Notes: generated from the sequence alone by a model not told the origin. Counted from the first letter of the stretch, positions 46,363 through 56,580 are shown. The stretch: 64,000 nt of DNA from Teredinibacter waterburyi (GCF_001922985.1 NZ_MRUH01000168.1:62001-126000), one strand, 5' to 3'. Translations and numbers: made by a program.

Positions 46363-46692
46363 TCGTTTTCGGCAAAATTTGCAGCCGTCGTTTATTAACA
46401 AAAAAGCATGCCGCATAGCTCAAAACAACATAGTCATCGCCAATAAAATCTGAAACAATGCCGCCTTCTTTGCTAAGCTTTAGAGGCGCTCTAGTTAGAT
46501 ACCAATAAACGCCAAAACAGAGCTTAAAATCGAGCTTGTAAACTTGTAAAAGAGTGCTGCACAGCCGTAATTCAAAACGGTAGTCTAGGGCGGCATTTTA
46601 ATAATTCCAGAAACTCCCACCTATTTTCGATGTCCCCGCCGCTGTAAAACAGACGCTGGGTTTTGAGCCTATTCAAATATCAGGATCTTGCC

Positions 46693-47598
46693 ATGAAAAT
46701 TGCGATACTCAGCAGAAATGAAAATCTTTACTCTACTCGCCGCTTAAAAGAAGCTGGCGAGGCACGCGGTCATGAGGTAGATGTTATTGACACCCTACAC
46801 TGCTACATGGACATTACTAGCAGCAACCCCACCGTGCGCTATTACGGTGAAGAACTCCCCGCTTACGACGCCGTTATTCCTCGTATTGGCGCCTCCGTTA
46901 CATTTTATGGAACGGCAGTGGTACGCCAGTTTGAAATGATGGGAACCTTTTGTGTAAATGAATCGGTTGCCATCAGTCGTTCGCGTGACAAGTTGCGTTC
47001 GTTACAACTGTTGTCACGCAAGGGCGTAGGTCTGCCGCGCACCGGGTTTGCCAATCGCCCGGACAAAATTAAAGACTTAATTAAAAATGTCGGCGGCGCA
47101 CCTTTGGTTGTTAAGTTGCTTGAGGGTACACAGGGCATTGGTGTGGTACTGGCGGATACTAATAAAGTTGCCGAGAGTGTGATCGAAGCCTTTATGGGTC
47201 TAAAAGCGAACATCTTAGTTCAGGAGTTTATTAAAGAAGCTGGCGGTGCCGACATCCGCTGCTTTGTTGTTGGCAGCCGCGTGGTCGCCGCCATGAAACG
47301 TCAGGGGGCCGAAGGCGATTTTCGATCCAACTTACACCGCGGCGGTTCGGCAGAAGTTATTCGCCTCAGTAAAGAAGAGCGTGCAACGGCTGTTAACGCG
47401 GCAAAAATTATGGGCTTGAATGTATGCGGGGTTGATATCTTGCAATCCAATAATGGCCCGGTGGTTATGGAGGTCAACTCGTCGCCTGGCTTAGAGGGTA
47501 TCGAGACAGCAACCGACAAAGATGTGGCAGGTTTGATCTTTGAGTTTATCGAAAAATCCGCCAAACCGAACAACAATAAGACCCGCGGAAAAGGTTAA
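46693..47598 (+). CDS. rimK: RimK, ribosomal protein S6 glutamate ligase
   Basis: 301 residues from the ATG at 46693 (AGGA upstream), giving the usual start [21 protein letters not shown]-grasp features include [17 protein letters not shown], the [16 protein letters not shown] segment, and the metal ligands in [14 protein letters not shown]. It adds glutamates to the C-terminus of ribosomal protein S6 and so tunes the ribosome. It is followed 3 bp later by an aspartoacylase-like gene with which it is surely co-transcribed. Confidence 0.95.
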   Translation: MKIAILSRNENLYSTRRLKEAGEARGHEVDVIDTLHCYMDITSSNPTVRYYGEELPAYDAVIPRIGASVTFYGTAVVRQFEMMGTFCVNESVAISRSRDKLRSLQLLSRKGVGLPRTGFANRPDKIKDLIKNVGGAPLVVKLLEGTQGIGVVLADTNKVAESVIEAFMGLKANILVQEFIKEAGGADIRCFVVGSRVVAAMKRQGAEGDFRSNLHRGGSAEVIRLSKEERATAVNAAKIMGLNVCGVDILQSNNGPVVMEVNSSPGLEGIETATDKDVAGLIFEFIEKSAKPNNNKTRGKG

Positions 47599-47601
47599 GT
47601 C

Positions 47602-48615
47602 ATGACAAGTATTACCATCGCTGGGCAAACCATTGCAGCAGATAAAACGGCGCAGATACACCTGCCCGCGATTCGCCTATATACGGATACCGATATTTCT
47701 ATTCCGATTCAGGTTATTACCGGTAAAAAGAAAGGCCCCGTGGTATTTGTAAGTGCTGCCGTACATGGTGATGAGTTAAACGGCATCGAAATTATTCGCC
47801 GGCTGAACCAGCACCCGCGCTTAAAAATTTCCGCTGGGGCGTTGATTTTAGTTCCTATGGTAAATGTCTACGGCGTGCTCAACCAAAGTCGATATATGCC
47901 CGATCGACGGGATTTGAATCGGTGTTTTCCCGGCTCGGAAAAGGGCCCGCTTGCGGGGCGTGTTGCCAATATTTTTCTTAACGAAATTGTTAATAAAAGT
48001 GACTATGGCATCGATCTGCATACAGGTGCGATTCATCGCACTAACTTACCGCAAATTCGCGCCGATTTGGACGACCCAGAAACCCGTAATCTCGCCGAAC
48101 AGTTCGGGGTGCCGGTTTTAATAAATTCCACCACGCGTGATGGTTCGCTGCGACAGTCTGCCGTGGAGGCCGGGAAAAAAATTCTACTCTACGAAGCCGG
48201 TGAAGCGTTACGATTTGACGAGCTGGCCATTGCCGCTGGCGTCAACGGGGTGATTAATATTCTCAAGCACCTCGGTATGACCAATATGCGCCGCGGTAAA
48301 AAGAAGATAACGCCTTTTGTAGCCTATAATTCGGGTTGGTTTCGCGCTAATGCTAGCGGTATCGTGCGGAGCTTAAAGAATTTGGGTGATGCTGTTGAGG
48401 CCGACGATGTGTTGGCCGAGATCGGCGGGCCACTTGGCGAGGTGTTAAGCCTTGTTAAAGCAACACGGCGCGGCATTGTTATAGGTAAGCAAAATATTCC
48501 CTTGGTACAGGAGGGTGATGCCTTGTACCACATTGCCTATTTTGGCAAAGAGGGTGATGAAGTTGCCGAGCATATTGAATTGATGCAAGATTTGTATGCA
48601 CCCGAGATTTTTTAG
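47602..48615 (+). CDS. Succinylglutamate desuccinylase/aspartoacylase-family protein
   Basis: 337 residues of the zinc carboxypeptidase-like AstE/ASPA family. Zinc-binding motif GDELNGIEIIRRL follows AAVHG (His and Glu ligands), and YGIDLHTGAIHRTNLPQIR has the third histidine. The C-terminal beta-rich domain (FRANASGIVRSL, GEVLSLVKATRRGIVIG) is typical of the group. It starts 3 bp after rimK. The pairing recurs in marine gammaproteobacteria as I recall, and it suggests a role in removing or handling glutamate tails or N-acyl amino acids, but the substrate is unproved. Confidence 0.88.
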   Translation: MTSITIAGQTIAADKTAQIHLPAIRLYTDTDISIPIQVITGKKKGPVVFVSAAVHGDELNGIEIIRRLNQHPRLKISAGALILVPMVNVYGVLNQSRYMPDRRDLNRCFPGSEKGPLAGRVANIFLNEIVNKSDYGIDLHTGAIHRTNLPQIRADLDDPETRNLAEQFGVPVLINSTTRDGSLRQSAVEAGKKILLYEAGEALRFDELAIAAGVNGVINILKHLGMTNMRRGKKKITPFVAYNSGWFRANASGIVRSLKNLGDAVEADDVLAEIGGPLGEVLSLVKATRRGIVIGKQNIPLVQEGDALYHIAYFGKEGDEVAEHIELMQDLYAPEIF

Positions 48616-48749
48616 CGCCGGCAGTCCCAACTTGCTAGAGATGTAACAACTAATAACCTAGTGAGTTGCAGTGAAACACTTGGTAGTAGTGAAATAATTA
48701 ACAGTAAGCGAATAGCACCTAACGAGCAGGACTAATTAAGCGAGAGTTG

Positions 48750-50084
48750 ATGACTGAAGAGCTGGATGAGAAGTTAGAGTCAAGTATCGAAGTTCCGGAA
48801 AGCGTCAGTGACGCCCTGTCACAGGCGCTGACCGATGAGGACTTTGGTCAAGCCGCGCTGGTGCTGGAGTCGTTACCCCACGAGCAGCGTTTGCTTGCCT
48901 GGGATGAAATCCCCGACCACAAACGTCTAAATGTTCTTGTTGAGCTGCGCGGTGAATCGCAGAAGTTATTGATTCGCGAATTGCCAGAACCTGTGCTGCT
49001 TGAACTGTTCGCCGATATGGAGGCGGAAGATCTACTCGAACTGGCCGATGCCCTGCCCGGTCGTTTAATTGATAAAGCTTTGGCGAGTATGGATCAACGC
49101 CAGCGCTCGTTTTATGATTCTGCACAGAAGTACGATGACGACCAGGTCGGTCACTGGTTGAATCGCCAAATTTTGGTAGTACCGCAAAACACCCACACTT
49201 CGGAATCTTTGCGCGTGTTGCGACGCGAAGTGCCCGACCACACCGAGGTGTTGTATCTCGCCAATCGTATTGGCCACTGGACAGGCTGTGTACTGATAAC
49301 CGACATTATTACCGCGCCGGATCACCGTTTAATTTCCGAGTTGCGTCTAGATGAATATCCGACCTTATCCGCGGATATGGATATTGTTGAGGCGTCGCTG
49401 AAAGTCGTGCGCTCCGGTTATGCTGCTTTACCCGTATTGGATAGCACTGGCTTGCTGTTGGGGCGTTTGGATATTCGTACTGCGAGTGAAGTTATTCAGG
49501 AAGATGCCGAATCCAAAATTATGGCTGGCGCAGGTTTGGCTGAAGATGCAGATTTGTTCGCGCCGGTTCGCCGCAGTGCAGAAACTCGCGCTATTTGGCT
49601 GGGTATCAACCTGCTAACCGCGCTGTTGGCGTCTTGGTTTATCGGGCTGTTTGAAGCAACCCTTGAGAAAGTTGTGGTATTGGCTGTGCTGATGCCGGTG
49701 GTCGCGTCTATGGGCGGCATCGCCGGTAGTCAAACTCTTACGCTGATTGTGCGTGGCTTGGCGCTTGGCCAAATTTCTCGTTTGAATATGGCGGCACTAT
49801 TGAGCAAAGAAGTTCGGGTTGGCTGGCTAAATGGCGTGTTGTGGGCGCTTGTTATTGGCGTGGTGGTTGCGGTCTGGTTTGGAAATATTCCACTTGGCTT
49901 TGTGATTGGCGGTGCGATTATCACCAATATTGTGACCGCAGCGGTCTCCGGCGTACTCATCCCAATTGTGCTTGATAAGTTAGAGATTGACCCTGCGCTT
50001 AGTGGAGCGGTAATCCTAACCACCGTTACCGACGTGGTTGGATTTGTCGCCTTCCTAGGCTTGGGAACCATCATTTTGACCTAG
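48750..50084 (+). CDS. mgtE: MgtE-family magnesium transporter
   Basis: 444 residues from the ATG at 48750 (a TTG stands directly before it in frame). The N-terminal helical MgtE_N domain (ALVLESLPHEQRLLAWDEIP, VLLELFADMEAEDLLELADALP) precedes a CBS domain and five membrane helices with PVVASMGGIAGSQTLTLIVRGLALGQI and VILTTVTDVVGFVAFLGLGTII. The CBS part looks slightly short. It is an inner-membrane Mg2+ channel gated by cytosolic Mg2+. Its end overlaps the converging kinase gene by 4 bp. Confidence 0.92.
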   Translation: MTEELDEKLESSIEVPESVSDALSQALTDEDFGQAALVLESLPHEQRLLAWDEIPDHKRLNVLVELRGESQKLLIRELPEPVLLELFADMEAEDLLELADALPGRLIDKALASMDQRQRSFYDSAQKYDDDQVGHWLNRQILVVPQNTHTSESLRVLRREVPDHTEVLYLANRIGHWTGCVLITDIITAPDHRLISELRLDEYPTLSADMDIVEASLKVVRSGYAALPVLDSTGLLLGRLDIRTASEVIQEDAESKIMAGAGLAEDADLFAPVRRSAETRAIWLGINLLTALLASWFIGLFEATLEKVVVLAVLMPVVASMGGIAGSQTLTLIVRGLALGQISRLNMAALLSKEVRVGWLNGVLWALVIGVVVAVWFGNIPLGFVIGGAIITNIVTAAVSGVLIPIVLDKLEIDPALSGAVILTTVTDVVGFVAFLGLGTIILT

Positions 50085-51286
50085 GCTTTTGGCAGCGACA
50101 ATACGATGCGTGCTCCCTTCTGGTAACGTCTATCTAACCATATTTTACCGTTTTGCTTTATAGCGAAGTCGTAACAGAGCTGTAAACCTAGGCCAGTACC
50201 CGTTTCGCCACAAGTCCCTAATTGGCTGTCTAAAGGTGTCGTAAAAAGCTTGTCAATTAGTGCTGCAGGTACGCCGGTACCTTCATCGCTTACCGCGATT
50301 TCTATTGTCGCGGGGTTATCTCCTGCGGCGGCTACATCGCTGACTTCAACTACAATTTCGCCGTTCGCGCTCGAGTATTTAATAGCATTGGCGATAAGGT
50401 TACGAAGTATGGCTTTGCTGAGGGTTTCATCACAGAGTGCGGCCATATTTTCAGGGGTTTTCGCTACAAAACGAAGCTTTTTGATACTAAAGGCATCTTT
50501 TAACAACAGATGTGCATCATCAACTAATTCGCTAACGAGCGTTGCTTTGGGTTGAGGAGCTTTACCTAGGTTGTTAGATGACCACTGCAGTAACTCATCC
50601 AAGGTTTGAAATACGTCGAGCGAGCCCTGCCAAATACCTTTGGCCATAATACTGACCCGGCTTGGATCCATAGTGTCTAGTTTCGTCGCTAAGGCTTTGG
50701 CATAGCCAAGGATAAAATTGAATGGCCCGCGCAAATCGTGAGCAATAGTCGAAAGGAGTTTTTCTCGCTCACGGCCAATAAGCTCTAATTGACGGTTTCT
50801 TGAGCGCAAATCGAGTTGGCTAATGACCTGCCGAGCCAATACCTGCAAGGCTTGACGTTGCTGGCTAGTAAGTTTCATCGGTTGGTCGCTAATTACACAC
50901 AAGGTGCCAATCGGCAGCTGTTCGGATGTAATAAGCGGTGCGCCAGCGTAAAAGCGAATATTGGGGGCGCCAGTGACAAGAGGGTTGTCGGAGAAACGCT
51001 TGTCTGAAAGTGTATCTTCAACTTCAAAAATACCGTCTTCAAGTATGGCGTGTGCGCAAAACGCTAAAGATCTGGGGGTTTCGCTGGCGTCTAGGCCGGT
51101 TCGAGACTTAAACCACTGGCGTTCGCTATCTACTAGGCTAACCAGTGATATAGGCGTATCACAGATACTGCTAGCTAACGCTGTTAGTTCGTCAAAAGAT
51201 TGCTCCGCTTCTGTGTCCAGCACAAGGTAATCAAGCAGGGCTTGTAGCCGAAGCTGTTCTTGGGGGTGTTTGGCTGCGCTTTGCAT
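50081..51286 (-). CDS. Cytosolic GAF-domain sensor histidine kinase
   Basis: 401 residues. An N-terminal GAF domain (FDELTALASSICDTPISLVSLVDSERQWFKSRTGLDASETPRSLAFCAHAI, about 20-165) precedes the phosphoacceptor segment LLSTIAHDLRGPFNFILGYA and the ATPase domain (NLIANAIKYS, DEGTGVP, GTGLGLQL). There is no membrane segment and no adjacent response regulator, so it is an orphan. It may sense light, redox or a small molecule through GAF. The ribosome site is weak. Confidence 0.9.
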   Translation of the reverse strand: MQSAAKHPQEQLRLQALLDYLVLDTEAEQSFDELTALASSICDTPISLVSLVDSERQWFKSRTGLDASETPRSLAFCAHAILEDGIFEVEDTLSDKRFSDNPLVTGAPNIRFYAGAPLITSEQLPIGTLCVISDQPMKLTSQQRQALQVLARQVISQLDLRSRNRQLELIGREREKLLSTIAHDLRGPFNFILGYAKALATKLDTMDPSRVSIMAKGIWQGSLDVFQTLDELLQWSSNNLGKAPQPKATLVSELVDDAHLLLKDAFSIKKLRFVAKTPENMAALCDETLSKAILRNLIANAIKYSSANGEIVVEVSDVAAAGDNPATIEIAVSDEGTGVPAALIDKLFTTPLDSQLGTCGETGTGLGLQLCYDFAIKQNGKIWLDRRYQKGARIVLSLPKA

Positions 51287-51509
51287 AATGTCTGCGTTAA
51301 ATTAAATCGATGACTGATAGCCTAACTATAGCTGTAGACTAGACTAACAGCCGGATTCGTTTGATAAATGATCAACAAATAATTATCCGATCAGCACTTT
51401 GGTAGATATAAGTGCAAACGGATTTAGAGAATGGGTTGAAGTAGCTTGCAGGAAGGGAAGCGATGGAATACGCGTGTATTGTTGATATTAGCGCTGAGGG
51501 GAGACGAAC

Positions 51510-51525
51510 TGTGATCTGTGTCACG
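51510..51525. promoter_or_regulatory. CRP-like binding site
   Basis: TGTGATCTGTGTCACG matches the CRP/Vfr consensus TGTGA-N6-TCACA at nine of ten half-site bases. It is in a gene-free stretch between the kinase (leftward) and the ExoP-like gene, so its target could be the kinase or an untranslated rightward RNA. Confidence 0.6.
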
Positions 51526-51699
51526 TCGCAATTTGCGCTTTATCCTGAATTGGGACGATTTTCAGGTCGAAGAATTGATAAATTTGAACTCAGCTAGGCA
51601 ATCGACAGGAGTCAATTGTTTAGCGGCGGTGCTTAGTGGGCAGATTTCTTCCGCTGGCACCCCCCTCGATTGCGGGCGGGCTTGCCCAATCGCAATCAA

Positions 51700-51730
51700 A
51701 CAAACAGAGCCAACTATTGGCTCTGTTTGT
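51700..51730. terminator. Perfect 14-bp hairpin
   Basis: ACAAACAGAGCCAA and TTGGCTCTGTTTGT around a 3-nt loop. Its short T-runs on both sides would let it work in either direction: for a plus-strand RNA, or for the ExoP-like gene arriving from the right. Confidence 0.7.
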
Positions 51731-51736
51731 GACTTG

Positions 51737-51777
51737 AAGCGGACAAACTTCTGGCGGGGTTTGTCCGCTTTCTTTTT
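51737..51777 (+). terminator. Intrinsic terminator on the plus strand
   Basis: Twelve-bp stem (AAGCGGACAAAC with GTTTGTCCGCTT), a 10-nt loop and a TCTTTTT tail. The T-tract is on the plus strand although no plus-strand protein gene precedes it. Confidence 0.75.
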
Positions 51778-51825
51778 GCGGGTTTATAAAAGCTTACTCA
51801 ATAGTCGTTTGCGACCTACAGAGAG

Positions 51826-52506
51826 TTACTCTGCGCAACCAGTTTCGCCAGGCGGTAGTCGCTCCAAACGCACATTGGCGATGGCCGCGGTCATCTTGCC
51901 CTCAGTACTAAGCATCAGTGGCCCGGTGATTTTTGAAAGGTCGAAATCGTCACTGGTAAAGCAGTTAAGGGGGATTGGGAAGGTAAACCACTCTTTTTTC
52001 GGATAGCTGCGCAATTGCTTGGAAATGTTGAGTTCCGCGCGGCAGGGGTAACCACAGTCCATTCCGACCATCACTGGTTTTTTTGACATGGTGTCGATAC
52101 GAATATCAAAGGTGAGTGCAGCGGCATCTTTTGCGGCACTAATGTCAACGGGAGCGCCACCACCTAAGGTGAGTTGCCCCTTCTTCTTTTTGCGGCTCCA
52201 CTCAACCAGAATGGCGTCGCCTTCTCCGCGGTAGTTGGTGGGCGAGATACTCACTTTGCTTCCAGTCGACGTGGCGGTCAGATTCTTGGCTTGAACACCG
52301 CCCCAGTTATCGGGATCACTTACGCTAAACGAGCGATTACCAACCAGCTCGCCATTATAGTAATAGAAGAATAGTGGGTTTAAAGCCGTTTTAGCGTCAT
52401 CCTTGGCTGTTTCTGCTGCGCTTATGCTGGGCGTCAATGCCGCACAGGTGACAAATCCAAAAAGCATTGAATATGCTTTGATCCGTCGTGAAAAGTAGCC
52501 AATCAT
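51826..52506 (-). CDS. Secreted stand-alone ExoP-type galactose-binding-like domain protein
   Basis: 226 residues with a signal peptide (to SISAAE) and a GAGGAA site. The mature region reads like the C-terminal ExoP galactose-binding-like domain of marine GH3 exo-glucanases: NWGGVQAKNLTATS, GEGDAILVEWSRKKKKGQLTLGG, ALTFDIRIDTMSKKPVMVGMDCGYPCRAELNI, FTFPIPLNCFTSDDFDLSKITGPLMLSTEGKMTAAIANVRL. No catalytic domain is attached. It lies 150 bp after uxaC on the same strand, at the end of the glucuronate operon, so it may bind xylo- or gluco-oligosaccharides in the periplasm or outside. The domain assignment is from memory of ExoP-like enzymes. Confidence 0.7.
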   Translation of the reverse strand: MIGYFSRRIKAYSMLFGFVTCAALTPSISAAETAKDDAKTALNPLFFYYYNGELVGNRSFSVSDPDNWGGVQAKNLTATSTGSKVSISPTNYRGEGDAILVEWSRKKKKGQLTLGGGAPVDISAAKDAAALTFDIRIDTMSKKPVMVGMDCGYPCRAELNISKQLRSYPKKEWFTFPIPLNCFTSDDFDLSKITGPLMLSTEGKMTAAIANVRLERLPPGETGCAE

Positions 52507-52656
52507 AGTGAATTTCCTCTAACTAAGTTGTATTTTTATTGTTCTAGCTTGGGCGTTACCTTGGCAATTGAGCCAATAGTGTAACGGTGAGCCTAGCGCG
52601 ATACACCCTCGCTTTCTAGACTAAAAAAATACCTGTTACTCAGTTGTAGCGCAAGT

Positions 52657-54087
52657 CTAGCGGCCAATATTGAGGTTGAAGTACTGATTAGCATTGTTAA
52701 AACAAATGTCCTCAACCATACCGCCAACTAAGTTTAGGTCGTTGGGCAGCTCGCCGTTCTCAATCCAGTTGCCGAGCATTTCACACAGTAAGCGACGGAA
52801 GTATTCGTGCCGCGTGTAGGACAGGAAGCTACGTGAATCGGTGAGCATGCCCACAAAGCGACTGAGTAAGCCGAGTTGTGAGAGTTGCATCATTTGCCGC
52901 AGCATGCCGTCCTTCTGATCGTTAAACCACCAGCCGGAACCGAGCTGTACCTTGCCTGCGACCGCGCCGTCCTGAAAATTGCCGATCATGGTGCCAAGCA
53001 CTTCATTGGCGCTGGGGTTGATGCCGTAGAGAATGGTTTTGGGCAGCTCGTTGCTAATATCCATAGCGTTGAGTAGGCCGGCCAGCGGCGCGGCTAGGGG
53101 TAGGTCACCAATCGAGTCAAATCCGGTATTGGGGCCTAGTTGTGTGTGCAGGCGACTATTGTTATCGCGCTGTGCACCCATGTGATATTGCATTACCCAG
53201 CCGCGTTCGGCGTATTGGCGCCCCAGCCACACCTGAACAGCGGTGCTGAATTGGGCGATTTCGAGCTCGCTTAATAGGCATTGACTGTCGGTGCCCTGAT
53301 TGAGCCGGCGTTGCAGTATGGCGTCTAGATCGTTTATGTCGGGTACGGGAGCGTAGCGCACCACTTCTATACCGTGGTCGGCGATTGAGCAGCCGTGAGC
53401 GCCAAAGTGATCGAGCCGCTGCTTGAGGGCGCGAGTTAAATCATCGAATCGGGTGATAGTGATATCGGCGGCAGCACCTAAGCGCTCGAGGTAGTTAATA
53501 AAGTTGGGCAGCTCAATTTTGTAGCTGCGGTCGGGTCTAAAGCTGGGCAAAACTTGCACGTCGAAATCGCTGTCTTGCAAGGCTTTGTGGTGGCTTAGGT
53601 CGTCGATTGGGTCATCGGTGGTGCCCACCATCTTCACATTCATCTGCTGCATAATACCGCGTGCGCTGAACTCGGGAGTCGCCAGCATGGCGTTGCACTC
53701 GCGCCAGATTTGGTTAGCTGTTTTCGGGCCGAATAGTCGCCCATAAATACCAAAGGGGCGCTGAAGTTCGAGGTGGGTCCAGGTATACAGGGGGTTGCCT
53801 AGACATTGCGGAACGGTGTTGGCCCATGCTTGATACTTCTCTAAATCTGTAGCCTTGCCCGTTATTAAGTGCTCACTAACTCCGGCAGTGCGGAGCGCTC
53901 GCCACTTGTAGTGATCACCTTCAAGCCAGATTTGTGCGAGGTTATCGAACTGGCGGTCTGCGGCGATTTCGGCGGGCGGTAGATGGCAGTGATAGTCGAT
54001 GATCGGCTGGGATGCCGCGTGTTGGTGATACAGCTCGAGAGCGCTATCTGTAGAGAGTAAAAAGTCTTCGCCCATAAACGATTTCAT
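52657..54087 (-). CDS. uxaC: Glucuronate isomerase UxaC
   Basis: 476 residues from the ATG at 54087, chosen because AAGGA precedes it and the protein then begins [21 protein letters not shown]. The amidohydrolase-fold metal site is seen in [41 protein letters not shown], with later [15 protein letters not shown] and [12 protein letters not shown]. It isomerises D-glucuronate to D-fructuronate in the cytoplasm. Here the glucuronate would come from xylan side chains cut by the neighbouring GH115. It lies 63 bp after manD. Confidence 0.95.
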   Translation of the reverse strand: MKSFMGEDFLLSTDSALELYHQHAASQPIIDYHCHLPPAEIAADRQFDNLAQIWLEGDHYKWRALRTAGVSEHLITGKATDLEKYQAWANTVPQCLGNPLYTWTHLELQRPFGIYGRLFGPKTANQIWRECNAMLATPEFSARGIMQQMNVKMVGTTDDPIDDLSHHKALQDSDFDVQVLPSFRPDRSYKIELPNFINYLERLGAAADITITRFDDLTRALKQRLDHFGAHGCSIADHGIEVVRYAPVPDINDLDAILQRRLNQGTDSQCLLSELEIAQFSTAVQVWLGRQYAERGWVMQYHMGAQRDNNSRLHTQLGPNTGFDSIGDLPLAAPLAGLLNAMDISNELPKTILYGINPSANEVLGTMIGNFQDGAVAGKVQLGSGWWFNDQKDGMLRQMMQLSQLGLLSRFVGMLTDSRSFLSYTRHEYFRRLLCEMLGNWIENGELPNDLNLVGGMVEDICFNNANQYFNLNIGR

Positions 54088-54150
54088 GTTGGATCCTTTT
54101 AGTCGGCGCCGGTTTGCGTCTGGCACCTAACAGTCAAATTCAAAAAGTGT

Positions 54151-55359
54151 TTACCAATTCCACAGCGTGCCGTCTTCTAGGCGAGCAACCGGCAGGCAGG
54201 CGCGCTTGTAGGGGTATTTAGCGGCGAGCTCTTCGTTGATATCAACGCCGTGACCGGGCAGTTCACCGGGGGTGAAGTAGCCGTCATTGAAACGGTAGGC
54301 GTGGGGGAATACTTCGAGCATTTGCTCACTGTGTGCCATATGTTCCTGAATGCCAAAGTTCGGCACCCAGTAGTCAAAATGCAGCGCTGCGCCCATGCAA
54401 ACCGGTGACAGGTCGGTAGCGCCGTGACTGCCGGTGCGCACATTATACAGGGCGGCGAAATCGGCAATGCGACGCAGGTGGGTAATGCCGCCGGCGTGAA
54501 CTACGGTGGTACGAATATAGTCTATCAACTGGTTTTGAATCAGTTCGCGGCAGTCGTGAATACTGTTGAACACTTCGCCGACAGCCAGCGGTGTGGTGGT
54601 GTGTTGGCGGATCAGCTTAAACGCTTCTTGGTTTTCTGCTGGCACGCAGTCTTCAAGCCAGAACAGGTGATAGGGCTCGACTTCTTTGCCAAGTCTAGCG
54701 GCTTCTATTGGTGTTAAACGGTGGTGAACGTCGTGCAATATATGCAAATCGTCGCCAAACTGTTTGCGAACTTCTTGGAACAGCTGGGGGATGTGGTTGA
54801 GGTATTTTTCAGTCGACCAGCTAGTTTCCGAAGGCAGGTCTGAATCGGCTGGCTCGTAGGCCTTATTGCCCTTGGGCACGCCATAGGTGCTGGCGATGCC
54901 GGGAATGCCACATTGTACCCGTACGGCTTTATAGCCTTTCTCAACGTACTTGCCTACCTGCTCCAGAGTCGATTCAATATCGTGGCCATTGGCGTGGGTG
55001 TAAACCATAACCCCATCGCGGCTGCGACCACCAAGTAGCTGGTAGAGCGGCATGTTGGCAAGTTTGGCTTTTATATCCCATAGCGCCGTGTCGATAGCGG
55101 CAATGGCAGTCATCCCCACGGGCCCACGACGCCAGTAAGCACCACGGTAAAAAAATTGCCAGATGTCTTCAATTCGCTGTGGATCGCGACCAATTAGCGA
55201 CGGACATAGATAATCTTCCAAGAAAGACACCACCGATTTCTCGCGTCCATTGAGGGTGGCGTCGCCGATGCCGTAAACACCTTCATCGGTGACGATTTTA
55301 AGGGTGACAAAATTGCGGCCGGGGCTGCAAACAATAACTTTCGCTTCTGTGATTTTCAC
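54151..55359 (-). CDS. manD: D-mannonate dehydratase ManD (enolase superfamily)
   Basis: 402 residues from a GTG with GGAG at 9 nt. The N-terminal capping domain ([38 protein letters not shown]) and barrel ([84 protein letters not shown]) match ManD/RspA enzymes. It dehydrates D-mannonate to 2-keto-3-deoxygluconate. It substitutes for UxuA, which is of a different fold. Fructuronate reductase, which makes its substrate, is not in the window. Confidence 0.93.
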   Translation of the reverse strand: MKITEAKVIVCSPGRNFVTLKIVTDEGVYGIGDATLNGREKSVVSFLEDYLCPSLIGRDPQRIEDIWQFFYRGAYWRRGPVGMTAIAAIDTALWDIKAKLANMPLYQLLGGRSRDGVMVYTHANGHDIESTLEQVGKYVEKGYKAVRVQCGIPGIASTYGVPKGNKAYEPADSDLPSETSWSTEKYLNHIPQLFQEVRKQFGDDLHILHDVHHRLTPIEAARLGKEVEPYHLFWLEDCVPAENQEAFKLIRQHTTTPLAVGEVFNSIHDCRELIQNQLIDYIRTTVVHAGGITHLRRIADFAALYNVRTGSHGATDLSPVCMGAALHFDYWVPNFGIQEHMAHSEQMLEVFPHAYRFNDGYFTPGELPGHGVDINEELAAKYPYKRACLPVARLEDGTLWNW

Positions 55360-55499
55360 GTGAGTAAACTCCGAGGGGCGCTAGCGGCGCGCTGGCGACC
55401 TAATTTTTAGTCTTAAGGTTAACTATGGGTTGCAATAAGCGGCTGCTTGAATTGCGGAAGATTACGCTCAAGGGTTGCAGCTGGACTGAGAGCTTCTGT

Positions 55500-56495
55500 T
55501 TAGTTGGTTGCTTCTCCTAGGGTCAGCATGTCGGGCATATATTTCCGTGCGAGGATGCCGCCACGGTGCTGGATAACGGTGCTTGCCAGTTTATGCCCCC
55601 ATTTTGCAGCCAAGCGCGGGCTTTTTCCGTGCAGGCGCGCGGCCAGATAAGCGCCGCTAAAGGAGTCGCCAGCGGCAGTAGTATCAACCACTTTAGTGAC
55701 CGGCTCGGCAGGTATCGATAACACGCCGTGGTCGAAGCGTACTAAGCAGGGCTCGGCGCCGCGCTTGATGACGATCTCGTCGATCCCGAGGGATGCGCAG
55801 CGCACCAATACGTGCTCGGCTGAGGGCGAATTAAACAGGAGTTGCTCATCTTCAAGCGTGAGTAAGGCAATATCGCACTTGGCGAGAAATTGGTTGTAAA
55901 CGCGTTTTGCCTCGTCGACGCTGGACCAGAGATTGGGACGATAGTTGTTATCGAAGACAACCTTGCCGCCCTTGGCGCGCATCTTGTCGAGGGTGGCTAG
56001 AAGCTTAATGCGACTAGTTTCCGGCAGAATGGCTAGGCTAATCCCGCTGATATAGATTAAGTCGAAGGATTCGAGCTCTTTCAGCGTAGCGTCGGCACCT
56101 GGGTGCTCAAAGCACTGACGTGCAGCGGAGTCGTTCCGCCAATAGGTGAAACTGCGTTCGCCAGACTCGTTAAGGTGAATATAGTAGAGGCCGGGGTTTT
56201 TGTCGGGTATACGGGCTACCAGTTCGCAGCGAATGCCTTCAAGCTGCCACTGGTGAAGCATGCGTTCACTAAATGGGTCTTCGCCCATGGCGGTAACATA
56301 GTGCACGCGCCAACGAGAGGAACCGAGCAGTCGCGCCAAGTAAACGATGGTGTTGTAGGTATCGCCCGCCATGCCCTGCTGTAAGCCGCCCTTGCCGTTA
56401 CCGCCAATTTCGATCATGCATTCGCCAATTGCGGCGAGGCGTCGGGTTACGCCAATGCTGGGCGGGTTGGGGAAAAGTGGGGCATTTTGATTCAT
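55500..56495 (-). CDS. kdgK: 2-keto-3-deoxygluconate kinase KdgK (PfkB family)
   Basis: 331 residues of the ribokinase fold. The substrate-side start IGECMIEIGG and MAGDTYNTIVYLARLLG are typical, and the second PfkB signature with the catalytic Asp is intact (VVDTTAAGDSFSGAYLAARL). VFDNNYRPNLWSS also fits KdgK. It phosphorylates KDG to KDG-6-phosphate, feeding the Entner-Doudoroff aldolase. First gene of the kdgK-manD-uxaC series, divergent from the AraC-type regulator. The ribosome site is weak. Confidence 0.93.
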   Translation of the reverse strand: MNQNAPLFPNPPSIGVTRRLAAIGECMIEIGGNGKGGLQQGMAGDTYNTIVYLARLLGSSRWRVHYVTAMGEDPFSERMLHQWQLEGIRCELVARIPDKNPGLYYIHLNESGERSFTYWRNDSAARQCFEHPGADATLKELESFDLIYISGISLAILPETSRIKLLATLDKMRAKGGKVVFDNNYRPNLWSSVDEAKRVYNQFLAKCDIALLTLEDEQLLFNSPSAEHVLVRCASLGIDEIVIKRGAEPCLVRFDHGVLSIPAEPVTKVVDTTAAGDSFSGAYLAARLHGKSPRLAAKWGHKLASTVIQHRGGILARKYMPDMLTLGEATN

Positions 56496-56580
56496 CTTGG
56501 AGCGGGTATCCAGCAGGTCTGCGAGCGTGGGATATAGTCAGCAAGACTATACAAGCGCCCTAAAAGTTACAACTATCAAA

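Larger units (their letters stand above)
51553..51777 (+). ncRNA. Candidate small RNA in a gene-free interval
   Basis: Between a CRP-like site and a T-tailed terminator on the plus strand lie about 225 bases with no credible reading frame. A weak -10-like TATCCT is at 51541-51546. Two tandem hairpins end the interval, and a smaller bulged hairpin (CGATTG...CAATCG) lies before them. No protein gene on the plus strand would need this terminator. The start is only a guess, and the sequence matches no small RNA I know. Confidence 0.35.

Noticed and set aside
51518-52006. A 160-codon plus-strand frame starting by the CRP-like site
   Set aside because: It runs through two perfect terminator hairpins and then antisense through the ExoP-like gene. 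Its residues show no domain pattern.
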